The position numbers were made by a program, and so were the translations under genes. DNA of 64,000 nt. It comes from an uncultured Flavobacterium sp. (GTDB lineage: Bacteria; Bacteroidota; Bacteroidia; Flavobacteriales; Flavobacteriaceae). This document shows positions 1 to 8,367 of this stretch, piece after piece; positions within the stretch are counted from its first letter, which is position 1; each line of letters starts with the position of its first letter. Where the stretch lies: positions 315,921-379,920 of the forward strand of contig NZ_OY730238.1 of the NCBI RefSeq assembly GCF_963422545.1, written 5' to 3'. Below the pieces are notes generated by a model, which was not told the DNA's origin, did not search any database, and was given only the letters and a program-made list of their open reading frames with translations.

Positions 1-1472
1 GTAACTTTTGCGACTTGCTCAACTGTTACACCTTTATCTATTAATTTTAATAATCGATCAGAAGCCACTTCTAAACCACCTGAAACGGCAATACAACCGG
101 AAGCTTTCAATAAAAGACATAAATCTTTAGAAAAACTTTTTTCAAATCGAATATTTGTCCACCACGTTACTGCTAATTTTCGGCGCAAAATTTCAAGAGC
201 CAAAGAGCGCATTAGAGCCGGAGGAGCGGCTTCATCAACAAAATGAAAACCATTCTGCCCGGTTTGCAACATCATTTCTTCCATTCGATCACACAACAAA
301 TTGGCTGCAACAGGTTCGTAAACTTTTATATAATCTAATGAAATATCACAAAAAGTACATTTTCCCCAATAACATCCATGAGCCATTGTGAGTTTATTCC
401 AGCGCCCGTCGCTCCACATTCTGTGCATAGGATTTACAATTTCGATTACCGAAATGTATTTATCCAAAGGCAAATCTGAGTAATCAGGCGTTCCTACATA
501 AGCCTGTTTATAATCGTGTTTTAAAGAGTTGTTTTTATAAACGACTTCTCCGTTTTCGAGTAAAAAAGTTCTTTTGTATCGCTTCTCGACTTCGCTCGAA
601 GTGACAGCATTGGGATTTTCTAAATTGAATATTAATTCTTCGATTGGAACTTCTCCATCGTCTAAAGTAATAAAATCGAAAAACTCAAAAACGCGAGCGT
701 CTGAAAGTGAACGCAATTCGGTATTTGGGAAACCGCCGCCCATCGAAATCTTAATTTCGGGATGATGTTGTTTTACCCATTGTGCACATCGAAAAGCGCT
801 ATATAAATTCCCTGGAAAGGGAACAGAAATTAAAAATAAAGTTGGTTGAACAGTTTCAATTTTAGCTTTTAAAAGTGAAATTAAAATCGAATCGATATAA
901 GTCGGTTTTTGCTGTAAAGCCTCGTATAATTCATCAAACGAATTGGCGCTTCGGCCTAAACGCTCGGCATATCGGCTAAAGCCAAAATTTTCATCGACAC
1001 ATTCTACAATAAAATCAGATATATCTTCAAGATATAAAGTCGCTAAATGTTTTGCTTTATCCTGAGTTCCCATTGTCCCGAAAGCCCAATCAAGTTCTTC
1101 TAATTGTGCAAAACGAGAAGCCTCTGGCAGAAAATCTTCCTGACAAATTTGTAAAGCTAATGTTGGATTTTTCCCCTGTAAAAACTGAATTACTGCATCA
1201 ATAGTTTTGATGTATTCGTCCTGCAAAGCAAAAATACGCTTAGAGTTGTCTGAGATTTCAGAACCTGAAACTTGAAACTTTGAACTTGAAACTTCAAACA
1301 AATCAACAAGACCTTTCTTCGAAAACAATTCCAATATCACGTCAATACCCAAATCAGCCTGAACCGATTCGATATTTTTAGTGTTTAGAAATCCTTTTAT
1401 ATACGCCGTCGCCGGATACGGAGTATTCAGTTGGGTAAAAGGAGGCGTGATTACGAAAAGTTTAGTTTTCAA
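1..1472 (-). CDS. B12-binding-type radical SAM protein, partial (C-terminus beyond window)
   Basis: The minus strand is open from a TTG codon at 1472 to the window edge, giving 490 residues without a stop. The protein starts MKTKLFVITPPF. The N-terminal part resembles a cobalamin-binding-like domain. A glycine-rich stretch (SMGGGFPN) follows, then the cluster motif GCYWGKCTFCD with Cys at residues 367, 372 and 375, and later FVDEAAPP and WWTNIRFEK. This architecture is that of B12-dependent radical SAM enzymes; the substrate is unknown. The Cys spacing is C-x4-C-x2-C rather than the usual C-x3-C-x2-C. The TTG start is chosen because a TAnnTTTG -7 box lies just upstream at 1490-1497. Two dispersed repeats are read through in frame (583-606 and 1261-1299). 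The family call is firm; the exact function is not known. Confidence 0.8.
   Translation of the reverse strand, partial: MKTKLFVITPPFTQLNTPYPATAYIKGFLNTKNIESVQADLGIDVILELFSKKGLVDLFEVSSSKFQVSGSEISDNSKRIFALQDEYIKTIDAVIQFLQGKNPTLALQICQEDFLPEASRFAQLEELDWAFGTMGTQDKAKHLATLYLEDISDFIVECVDENFGFSRYAERLGRSANSFDELYEALQQKPTYIDSILISLLKAKIETVQPTLFLISVPFPGNLYSAFRCAQWVKQHHPEIKISMGGGFPNTELRSLSDARVFEFFDFITLDDGEVPIEELIFNLENPNAVTSSEVEKRYKRTFLLENGEVVYKNNSLKHDYKQAYVGTPDYSDLPLDKYISVIEIVNPMHRMWSDGRWNKLTMAHGCYWGKCTFCDISLDYIKVYEPVAANLLCDRMEEMMLQTGQNGFHFVDEAAPPALMRSLALEILRRKLAVTWWTNIRFEKSFSKDLCLLLKASGCIAVSGGLEVASDRLLKLIDKGVTVEQVAKV
583..606. repeat. Dispersed repeat inside the radical SAM gene (TCGACTTCGCTCGAAGTGAC type)
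   Basis: This short imperfect palindrome, TTCTCGACTTCGCTCGAAG followed by TGACA, resembles a repeat usually found between genes in flavobacteria. Here it is translated as VTSSEVEKR within the radical SAM protein. That it is an insertion is inferred from its resemblance to intergenic repeats. Confidence 0.5.
1261..1299. repeat. Dispersed CTTGAAACTT-type repeat inside the radical SAM gene
   Basis: Tandem-like units (CCTGAAACTTGAAACTTTG, then AACTTGAAACTTC) match the repeat at 25629-25660, which lies outside genes. Here they encode a serine-rich linker, SSSKFQVSGSE, near residues 58-72 of the radical SAM protein. Confidence 0.55.
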
Positions 1473-1489
1473 CAGGAATTATTTTTTTG

Positions 1490-1497
1490 CAAAAATA
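1490..1497 (-). promoter_or_regulatory. -7 promoter box of the radical SAM gene
   Basis: On the minus strand the sequence reads TATTTTTG, which matches the Bacteroidetes -7 consensus TAnnTTTG, 17 bases before the TTG start. No clear -33 TTG is seen at normal spacing. Confidence 0.5.
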
Positions 1498-1567
1498 CGA
1501 GATATTTAGGGACTTTTTAGGAAAAGATTCGGCTAGCAATTTTAGTTTTATTTTGTAGATAATTAAT

Positions 1568-1575
1568 TACATTTG
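1568..1575 (+). promoter_or_regulatory. -7 promoter box of the T9SS surface protein gene
   Basis: TACATTTG matches TAnnTTTG and lies 20 bases before the ATG at 1596. A TTG at 1553-1555 is closer than the usual 17-23 base spacing. Confidence 0.4.
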
Positions 1576-1595
1576 TTGCTATCCAAATTATCCAA

Positions 1596-4500
1596 ATGAA
1601 GCAAACTTTACTTTTTGTATTTTTATTTTTTTCAATACTTTGTTATTCCCAAGAAAATTGCAACAATGGAATTGATGATGATGGCGACGGTAAGATAGAC
1701 TTAAACGACAGTGATTGTATTTGCAGAGGTACTGTTTCAATTTTAGCAAATTCTTCTTTTGAGGAAAAAACTAATTGTCCTCAGGGTTATGACGACATTC
1801 CAACAACCACTTATTGGACAAAAGGAACAATCCCATCTCCAGATTATTTAAATAAAGACTGTTCTCTTTTTAATACTATTTACGCCAAAAACCTTCAAAA
1901 TTTCCCCGATGGTAAAGGAATTTTCAGGGCAGTATACAAAAACAATAAAAAAGAATATATCGCTACAAAATTATCAAGCCCATTAAGTACGGGAATAAAC
2001 TATCAGTTAACACTGAATATTGCTACATTGATGAGTATCGAAACAAATAACCTAAGTAAACGTTTTGATTTTAATTTCTTAGCGCCTACGTATATAACAC
2101 TTTATGGATGTAACAATAAAGATAATTTACCATTATATACCACTTCAGATCCAAATTCGTTTGACTCATCCTGGATTGAAATTGGAAAAGTTTTATACCA
2201 ACCTCAGACTACCTGGGGAGAAATAACAATTAGTTTTACCACAAATACTGCTATTAACGCAATAATGTTAGGGCCGGAGAAAACATTACCTCCATCATTT
2301 AACACTGATTATGAACCTTCTTTTTTATATGATAATTTAAGATTAAATACTGCTGAAAATTTTGGTGTTATTATTGTTCAAAGCGGCAATTTCTGTAATA
2401 ATGATTTAATATTGACTGCTGACCTGAATAAAACCATGAATTTAGCAACAACTTTTCAATGGTATAGAAATGGAATAGCGATAAATGGAGCAACTAATAA
2501 AACTTATCCAATTCCTTCAGTTAAAACAAATTTGGGAGAATATACTGTAAAAGTTACAGATGGAAATGATTGCTACATAAGTTCAAAATTAACTATAAAC
2601 AATTCAATTCTTAATCCTTCTGTAACAGTAGTTCAGCCTACGTGTCAAGATACAAATGGTTATATCAAAGTTAACGACCCAGGAATAGAATATAGTTTTG
2701 ATAAAGGCTTGGCCTTCCTTTCAAATGACAACTATGTTACAAAAGATTTGGTATGGCAAACAGATGCCAACTTTGTCACAAAAGAATATGGCAAATATTA
2801 TGTTCAAACAAGAACCGCTTCGGGCTGTATTTCTACACCTACCATTGTAACAATTAATCCCCCGATATTACTAGACCGTCCAACATTTTCGATTATTCAA
2901 CCAACTTGTAGTTCTGGCGGAACTATTACTATCACAACCCCCGGATCACAATTTAGTTTTGATAATGGTTTAACTTGGGAAAACAGTGCTACCAAAACAA
3001 ATTTACCTACTGGAAATTATTTACTTAAAATAAAAAATAGTAGTGGATGTGAATCCTATTCTCAAAGCGTCTTGCTTTTTCCAACATATATTAACTCTCC
3101 AAACTTTACTTTAATCCAACCTAGCTGTAATCAAGGTGGCAGTATTACTATTACTAGCCCCGCATCCGAATATAGTTTTGATAATGGAGAAACATGGACA
3201 ACAAATCCAACGGCAACTAATTTATCTTCTGGTTATTATAATGTTAGAATTAAAGATGAATTTGGATGTGTATCGAAACCTTATTTTAATCAAATTTATT
3301 TTTATCCATTTTCTAAATCATACCCCGAAGCTAAAGTTACTCAACCAAATACTTGTAGTAATACCGGAAGTATTGTTTTTTCAAAGTCTTCATATAAATA
3401 TAGTATTGACAACGGACAAACATGGCAGGAAACACCTACTTTCAATAATTTAGCACCTGGCAATTATGTCCTTAAAACAAAAAATGGACTAGGTTGTGAA
3501 TCCGAAGTCTATCAAGTTAAAATAAATTTTTATTTATCTAAACCAACTTATACCACAATAAATCCTGCATGTACTACAAATGGCAGTATCACTATTACTA
3601 GCCCCGCATCCGAATATAGTTTTGATAATGGCGAAACATGGACGACAAATCCAACGGCAGCTAATTTACCTTCGGGTTATTATTATATTAAAATTAAAAA
3701 TGAATTAGGCTGTGAATCCGATGTTGTATATGCCAATTTACCTGCTTTCTATCTTGATGAGCCTACATACAAAATAATAAATCCCAATTGTGAAACGGAA
3801 TCAAAATGGAGTATTTCAATTACGACCCCTGCTGCATCTTATAGTTTTGACGGGGGAGTAACGTGGAGTCCAAGTCCAAACATTTCTAATTTAGATTATG
3901 GGACTTACTTCTTAAAAATAAAAAATTCTTTAGGTTGTGAATCAAATTATGCAATTGCCAATATAAGTAATACTTATTATTTAGCACGTCCCGAATTTTC
4001 AGTTGTACAACCTACTTGTACCACTCCAGGACGTGTTACCATAACCACTCCTGCTGCATTTTATAGTTTTGATGATGGAGGAACATGGAGTACGGATCCA
4101 AATCTTACTAAATATCCTAATGGTGGCGTAAGTGGCTATCTTAGGATTAAAAATAAATCAGGCTGTATAAGTGAAAATAATTGGTTTAGTCTTAACCTCA
4201 ATTTCCTTAATCCTCCTACTTGTAAAATAGTGCAACCGACAAGTTGTGACAGTAATGCTACCGGAAGTATTACCATTACGACGTCAGCCGCTTTATATAG
4301 TTTTGATGGTGGTTTAAATTGGAGCACTAACCCTACAGCTTCAAATCTTCCTGTAGGATTTAAATATCAATTAAAAATAAAAAATAAAGAAGGATGTGAA
4401 TCAGGAAATCTTGTAATTGAATTCACTCCTTTTAAAATAAAAGAGGTCGATTACAAAGCTACTTATCCTAGCTGTGGTAAAGGAGGTTCTATTACAATTA

Positions 4501-6764
4501 CTACACCAGCACCATTTTACAGTTTTGATGGTGGGGAGACTTGGGGCACAAGTCCAACTGCTTCAAATTTACCACTTGGTTTTTATTATCCGAAAATAAA
4601 AAATGAATCTGGATGTATCTCAGAAACACTATATTCTGTGAATTTTACAGAAGAATATTTATCTAATTTTAATATACAAGTAACTCAACCTACTTGCGAA
4701 TCAAAGAATAAAGGGAGCATTACAATAGATCCCCTATTTGATCAATATAGCTTTGATAATGGTAGAACCTGGAGTCAATATAACACAGCCACAAATTTAT
4801 CTCCTGGTAATTATTCCATAATAGTTAAAAATAATTTAGGTTGTGAGTCCTGGTGGAGAATTGCAACACTTTATGAATTTTATTTACCCAGACCAGATTA
4901 CACTACAACCCCTCCTATATGTGGAACTGGGGGAAGTATTACAATAACTACTCCAGCTGCTTTATACAGTTTTGATAATGGAGAAAATTGGACAACTAAT
5001 CCAACGGCTGTAAATTTAGATGAAGAATATTACACAATAAAGATAAAAAATGAATTAGGGTGTGAATCCTATCCGCAAAATATTTATATTCCAAAATTTC
5101 ACCTTAGCTCCCCATTATACTCAATAACACAGCCTAATTGTGAATCTTTAGGCAGCATAACTTTCACCACAGCTGCTTCAGAATATAGTATAGATAATGG
5201 TAATACTTGGAAAACTAACTCTACTTTTCCTAATTTAATTCCTGATAATTATCTTTTAAAAATAAAAAATGCTTTAGGATGTGAATCCAATTATAGTTCA
5301 GTTTCTCTTTATAATGTAAATCTTCCAGCTCAAAAACCTACTGTTTCAATTCAACAACCAAGCAGCTGTACTTCAGCAAAAGGGAGTATTTCGGTGACTA
5401 CTAATGCTTCTTTTTACAGCTTTGACAACGGACAAACATGGGGTACAAATGCTACTGCAACAAATTTAATTTCTGGTGATTACTTTATAAAAATCAAAAA
5501 CAGCGGTACAGGCTGTCCCTCTCCTTCTGCTAAAGCAACAATCAACTCTCCTTTAGACGCTATAACAACCCCAAATTATATAGTTTCTCAACCTACGAGT
5601 TGTACTAATCCTTTTGGAACTATTACAATCACAACTATCGCTTCAAAATATAGTTTTGACAACGGAATAACTTGGAAAACAGATTCAGATTCTGGAAATT
5701 TAGCAATTGGAAATTATAAAATTAAGATTCAAAATTCGGCAGGTTGCGAATCTGAAGCTATTTCAATTCAAATAAATGCACCTTCAGATTACCCAACTGT
5801 TCCCACATACAGCACAATTCAACCAAACTGTAATAATGATCAAGGAAAAATAACTATTCTCTCTATTGCCTCAGAATACAGTTTTGATAATGGTATAAAC
5901 TGGACTGCTAACGCGACATCATTATTTTTAGATCCAGGTCAGTACTACCTGAAAACAAAAAACTCAGATGGTTGTATTTCTGAGCCTGCTAAAGCTATAA
6001 TAATTCCGTTTACAAATTTTCCATCATCCCCAACAGGTTCTCAAATTCAAAGTTTTTGTATCGATGAAATTGCAACTTTAGAAAATTTAATTTTAACAGG
6101 AACAGCAATTAAATGGTATGATACTGCAACGAATGGAAGTATTTTACCTGAAACAACTTTATTACAAAATGGTATTTACTACGCAACACAAACAATTAAC
6201 ACTTGCGAAAGTAAAAGAATTGCTGTAACAGTAAAAATTCAGGATACCCAAATTCCATTTTCAGATTCTCCGCAGACATTCTGTATTCAAAAAAATGCTG
6301 CAATAAAAAACATTACTATTACCGGAGAAAATGTAAAATGGTTTGAAAGTCCCTCTTCGAATACTACTTTATCGGAAACAACACTTCTTCAAAACGGAAC
6401 TACATATTATGCTTCGCAAACAAATAACAATTGCGAAAGTGACAGAATTCCGGTAACCATAAATATTCTTGAAGCGACAACTGGTGATTGTATTAATTTT
6501 GTTGAAGAATTGCCTTTTCCTAAATTCTTCACTCCAAATAATGATGGTTACAATGATACCTGGACAATTGACTTTGCCTATTTAGCTCCAAATACAGGAA
6601 TTAGAATCTTTGACCGTTATGGAAAGTTCATCAAAGAATTGTCAAAAAATACTTCTTGGGACGGAAACTATTTGGGTCAACAACAACCTGGCTCAGATTA
6701 TTGGTTTATTGTAAGCCGATTAAATGGAACAGAATATAGAGGTCATTTTAGTTTAAAACGATAA
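1596..6764 (+). CDS. Large repeat-containing surface protein with T9SS type B sorting domain
   Basis: The product has 1722 residues. A signal peptide (MKQTLLFVFLFFSILCYSQ) is followed by an Asp-rich, calcium-loop-like segment (NNGIDDDGDGKIDLNDSDC). From about residue 345 to 1475 there are 15 copies of a roughly 75-residue module with the core YSFDNGxTW..NPT..NL and an end like IKIKNxxGCES. Two Ig-like modules (IKWYD and VKWFES) follow. The last 85 residues (KFFTPNNDGYNDTW, IFDRYGK, SWDG) are a gliding-motility-associated C-terminal domain, the type B signal of the type IX secretion system. The protein is therefore expected to be exported by T9SS and anchored at or released from the cell surface, probably as an adhesin. 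Modules at 3136-3225 and 3581-3660 are nearly identical in DNA, pointing to recent duplication or conversion. The ligand is unknown. Confidence 0.9.
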   Translation: MKQTLLFVFLFFSILCYSQENCNNGIDDDGDGKIDLNDSDCICRGTVSILANSSFEEKTNCPQGYDDIPTTTYWTKGTIPSPDYLNKDCSLFNTIYAKNLQNFPDGKGIFRAVYKNNKKEYIATKLSSPLSTGINYQLTLNIATLMSIETNNLSKRFDFNFLAPTYITLYGCNNKDNLPLYTTSDPNSFDSSWIEIGKVLYQPQTTWGEITISFTTNTAINAIMLGPEKTLPPSFNTDYEPSFLYDNLRLNTAENFGVIIVQSGNFCNNDLILTADLNKTMNLATTFQWYRNGIAINGATNKTYPIPSVKTNLGEYTVKVTDGNDCYISSKLTINNSILNPSVTVVQPTCQDTNGYIKVNDPGIEYSFDKGLAFLSNDNYVTKDLVWQTDANFVTKEYGKYYVQTRTASGCISTPTIVTINPPILLDRPTFSIIQPTCSSGGTITITTPGSQFSFDNGLTWENSATKTNLPTGNYLLKIKNSSGCESYSQSVLLFPTYINSPNFTLIQPSCNQGGSITITSPASEYSFDNGETWTTNPTATNLSSGYYNVRIKDEFGCVSKPYFNQIYFYPFSKSYPEAKVTQPNTCSNTGSIVFSKSSYKYSIDNGQTWQETPTFNNLAPGNYVLKTKNGLGCESEVYQVKINFYLSKPTYTTINPACTTNGSITITSPASEYSFDNGETWTTNPTAANLPSGYYYIKIKNELGCESDVVYANLPAFYLDEPTYKIINPNCETESKWSISITTPAASYSFDGGVTWSPSPNISNLDYGTYFLKIKNSLGCESNYAIANISNTYYLARPEFSVVQPTCTTPGRVTITTPAAFYSFDDGGTWSTDPNLTKYPNGGVSGYLRIKNKSGCISENNWFSLNLNFLNPPTCKIVQPTSCDSNATGSITITTSAALYSFDGGLNWSTNPTASNLPVGFKYQLKIKNKEGCESGNLVIEFTPFKIKEVDYKATYPSCGKGGSITITTPAPFYSFDGGETWGTSPTASNLPLGFYYPKIKNESGCISETLYSVNFTEEYLSNFNIQVTQPTCESKNKGSITIDPLFDQYSFDNGRTWSQYNTATNLSPGNYSIIVKNNLGCESWWRIATLYEFYLPRPDYTTTPPICGTGGSITITTPAALYSFDNGENWTTNPTAVNLDEEYYTIKIKNELGCESYPQNIYIPKFHLSSPLYSITQPNCESLGSITFTTAASEYSIDNGNTWKTNSTFPNLIPDNYLLKIKNALGCESNYSSVSLYNVNLPAQKPTVSIQQPSSCTSAKGSISVTTNASFYSFDNGQTWGTNATATNLISGDYFIKIKNSGTGCPSPSAKATINSPLDAITTPNYIVSQPTSCTNPFGTITITTIASKYSFDNGITWKTDSDSGNLAIGNYKIKIQNSAGCESEAISIQINAPSDYPTVPTYSTIQPNCNNDQGKITILSIASEYSFDNGINWTANATSLFLDPGQYYLKTKNSDGCISEPAKAIIIPFTNFPSSPTGSQIQSFCIDEIATLENLILTGTAIKWYDTATNGSILPETTLLQNGIYYATQTINTCESKRIAVTVKIQDTQIPFSDSPQTFCIQKNAAIKNITITGENVKWFESPSSNTTLSETTLLQNGTTYYASQTNNNCESDRIPVTINILEATTGDCINFVEELPFPKFFTPNNDGYNDTWTIDFAYLAPNTGIRIFDRYGKFIKELSKNTSWDGNYLGQQQPGSDYWFIVSRLNGTEYRGHFSLKR

Positions 6765-6765
6765 A

Positions 6766-6802
6766 TAAAAAAGAGCATCTAAAATTTAGATGCTCTTTTT
6801 TT
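6766..6802. terminator. Bidirectional terminator between surface protein and transporter genes
   Basis: The hairpin AAGAGCATCT / AGATGCTCTT (6771-6780 and 6788-6797) has an A-rich left flank and a T run on the right, so it can serve both convergent genes. Confidence 0.85.
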
Positions 6803-6818
6803 ATAGAATTTTCAGCTC

Positions 6819-8096
6819 TTAAAACTGATGTACTTTCTTAGAAATTACTAAAAACGAAACTAACGATATTAAAGCAGCAGACGTCAAATAAAAGCCTACG
6901 TAACTCAAACTATAAGTACTTGCCAGCCAAATTGCAATCATTGGCGCAAATGCAGCCCCTAGTATTCCTGCCAAATTAAAAGTCAAAGAAGCACCTGAAT
7001 AACGAACTGTAGTAGGAAATAACTCTGATAAAAAAGTCCCCAGAGGTCCATAAGTAAACCCCATTAAAGACATTCCGATACAAACAAAAGTTGTAACTAA
7101 CACAGTACTTCCTGAATTTAAAAAGTATGAAAAGAAAAATCCGAAAACACCGATAGCGGCTGTAGTAATAATTAATATTTTACGACGTCCAATTTTATCG
7201 GCAACCAAAGCCGAAACAGGAATAAAAAAGGCAAAAAACAATACTGAAAGCAATTGAATCAATAAAGCATCTCTTTTAGTAAAACCTAAATCAGAGGTAG
7301 CCCAGCTAAGTGTAAAAACGGTCATTAAATAAAAAACCAAAAAGGTTGTAACCGCAGACAAAGTTCCAAAAATCAATTGATTCTTATACGATTTCAGCAA
7401 AGTAAAAAATGGAATTTTAACTTCTTTTTGTTCTTCCTTGGAATTCTCGAACGCTGGAGTTTCACTGATTTTTAAGCGAATATAAAATCCAACAAGTACC
7501 AAAAGTGAACTTGCGATAAATGGAATTCTCCAACCATAATCCATAAAAGCTTCGCTGCTCATACTATCTGTTAAAATCAAAAAAGTCCCGCCTGAAAGCA
7601 ACAATCCTATAGGCGCACCCAATTGCGGAAACATTCCGTACCAGGCACGTTTATTTGGGGGAGCATTTTCAATCGCCAATAAAACAGCACCACCCCACTC
7701 GCCTCCTAAACCAACTCCCTGACCAAATCTACATAACATTAATAAAATTGGCGCCACTATTCCGATACTTGCATACCCCGGTAAAAAACCAATTGCTATT
7801 GTCGATAATCCCATTGTAAGCAATGCAACTACCAGAGTCACTTTACGTCCAATTTTATCGCCATAATGTCCAAAAACAGCTGATCCCAAAGGTCTGGCTA
7901 AAAAAGCTATCGAAAACGTAGCCAATGATTCCAGTGTAGAAATAGTGCTATTAGCGCCCGGAAAAAATAGTTGAGGAAAAACCAATACGGCGGCATTGGC
8001 ATAAATGTAGAAATCAAAAAATTCAATTGTGGTACCAATTAAAGAACCAAAAAGAACGTGTCGCAAGGAATTCTCCTTATTTGGATTATTTTTCAT
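6819..8096 (-). CDS. MFS transporter, metabolite:H+ symporter (MHS) type
   Basis: The product is a 425-residue integral membrane protein with about 12 hydrophobic segments. FGSLIGTTIEFFDFYIYA in helix 1, the loop GHYGDKIGRKVTL after helix 2 (the MFS RxGRR-type motif) and GQGVGLGGEWGGAVLLA in helix 4 are hallmarks of the MHS branch (ProP, KgtP, ShiA type). It should import a small organic acid or osmolyte with protons; the substrate cannot be read. The ATG at 8096 is chosen over an in-frame TTG at 8126 because that TTG lies inside the -7 box at 8124-8131. It stands alone, convergent with the surface protein gene. Confidence 0.88.
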   Translation of the reverse strand: MKNNPNKENSLRHVLFGSLIGTTIEFFDFYIYANAAVLVFPQLFFPGANSTISTLESLATFSIAFLARPLGSAVFGHYGDKIGRKVTLVVALLTMGLSTIAIGFLPGYASIGIVAPILLMLCRFGQGVGLGGEWGGAVLLAIENAPPNKRAWYGMFPQLGAPIGLLLSGGTFLILTDSMSSEAFMDYGWRIPFIASSLLVLVGFYIRLKISETPAFENSKEEQKEVKIPFFTLLKSYKNQLIFGTLSAVTTFLVFYLMTVFTLSWATSDLGFTKRDALLIQLLSVLFFAFFIPVSALVADKIGRRKILIITTAAIGVFGFFFSYFLNSGSTVLVTTFVCIGMSLMGFTYGPLGTFLSELFPTTVRYSGASLTFNLAGILGAAFAPMIAIWLASTYSLSYVGFYLTSAALISLVSFLVISKKVHQF

Positions 8097-8123
8097 GTAA
8101 GATAGATGTACTTTTTTTTCTTG

Positions 8124-8131
8124 CAAAAATA
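8124..8131 (-). promoter_or_regulatory. -7 box of the MHS transporter gene
   Basis: On the minus strand it reads TATTTTTG (TAnnTTTG), 27 bases before the ATG at 8096. It excludes the upstream TTG start. Confidence 0.5.
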
Positions 8132-8367
8132 TAATTTCATTATTAATAATTCATCTTTACAAGAATAAGTTTCAAAACAATGATTCTTTTTAACAAATTT
8201 CGTAAACTTTCTTCTCCACCTATTATCTTTAGAGCAAAAAAAATTAAAAACCTGATTACAAGATTTTTAATCCTAAAAGTAAAAATCAAATCATAAGCAA
8301 TCGTTAAAACCGTTTTTAAGTATATATTTTCATTAAATTTACAGCTATCAAAAATAAATTTAAAACT

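Noticed and set aside
155..765. Open frames on the plus strand inside the first 800 bases
   Set aside because: They lie opposite the radical SAM gene, whose frame is unbroken for 490 residues with clear motifs.
2640..6010. Regular repeats as a CRISPR array
   Set aside because: They are translated protein modules of about 225 bases, not short identical repeats with spacers.
8097..8126. TTG start at 8126 for the MHS transporter
   Set aside because: The TTG is part of the -7 box TATTTTTG; the ATG at 8096 fits better.
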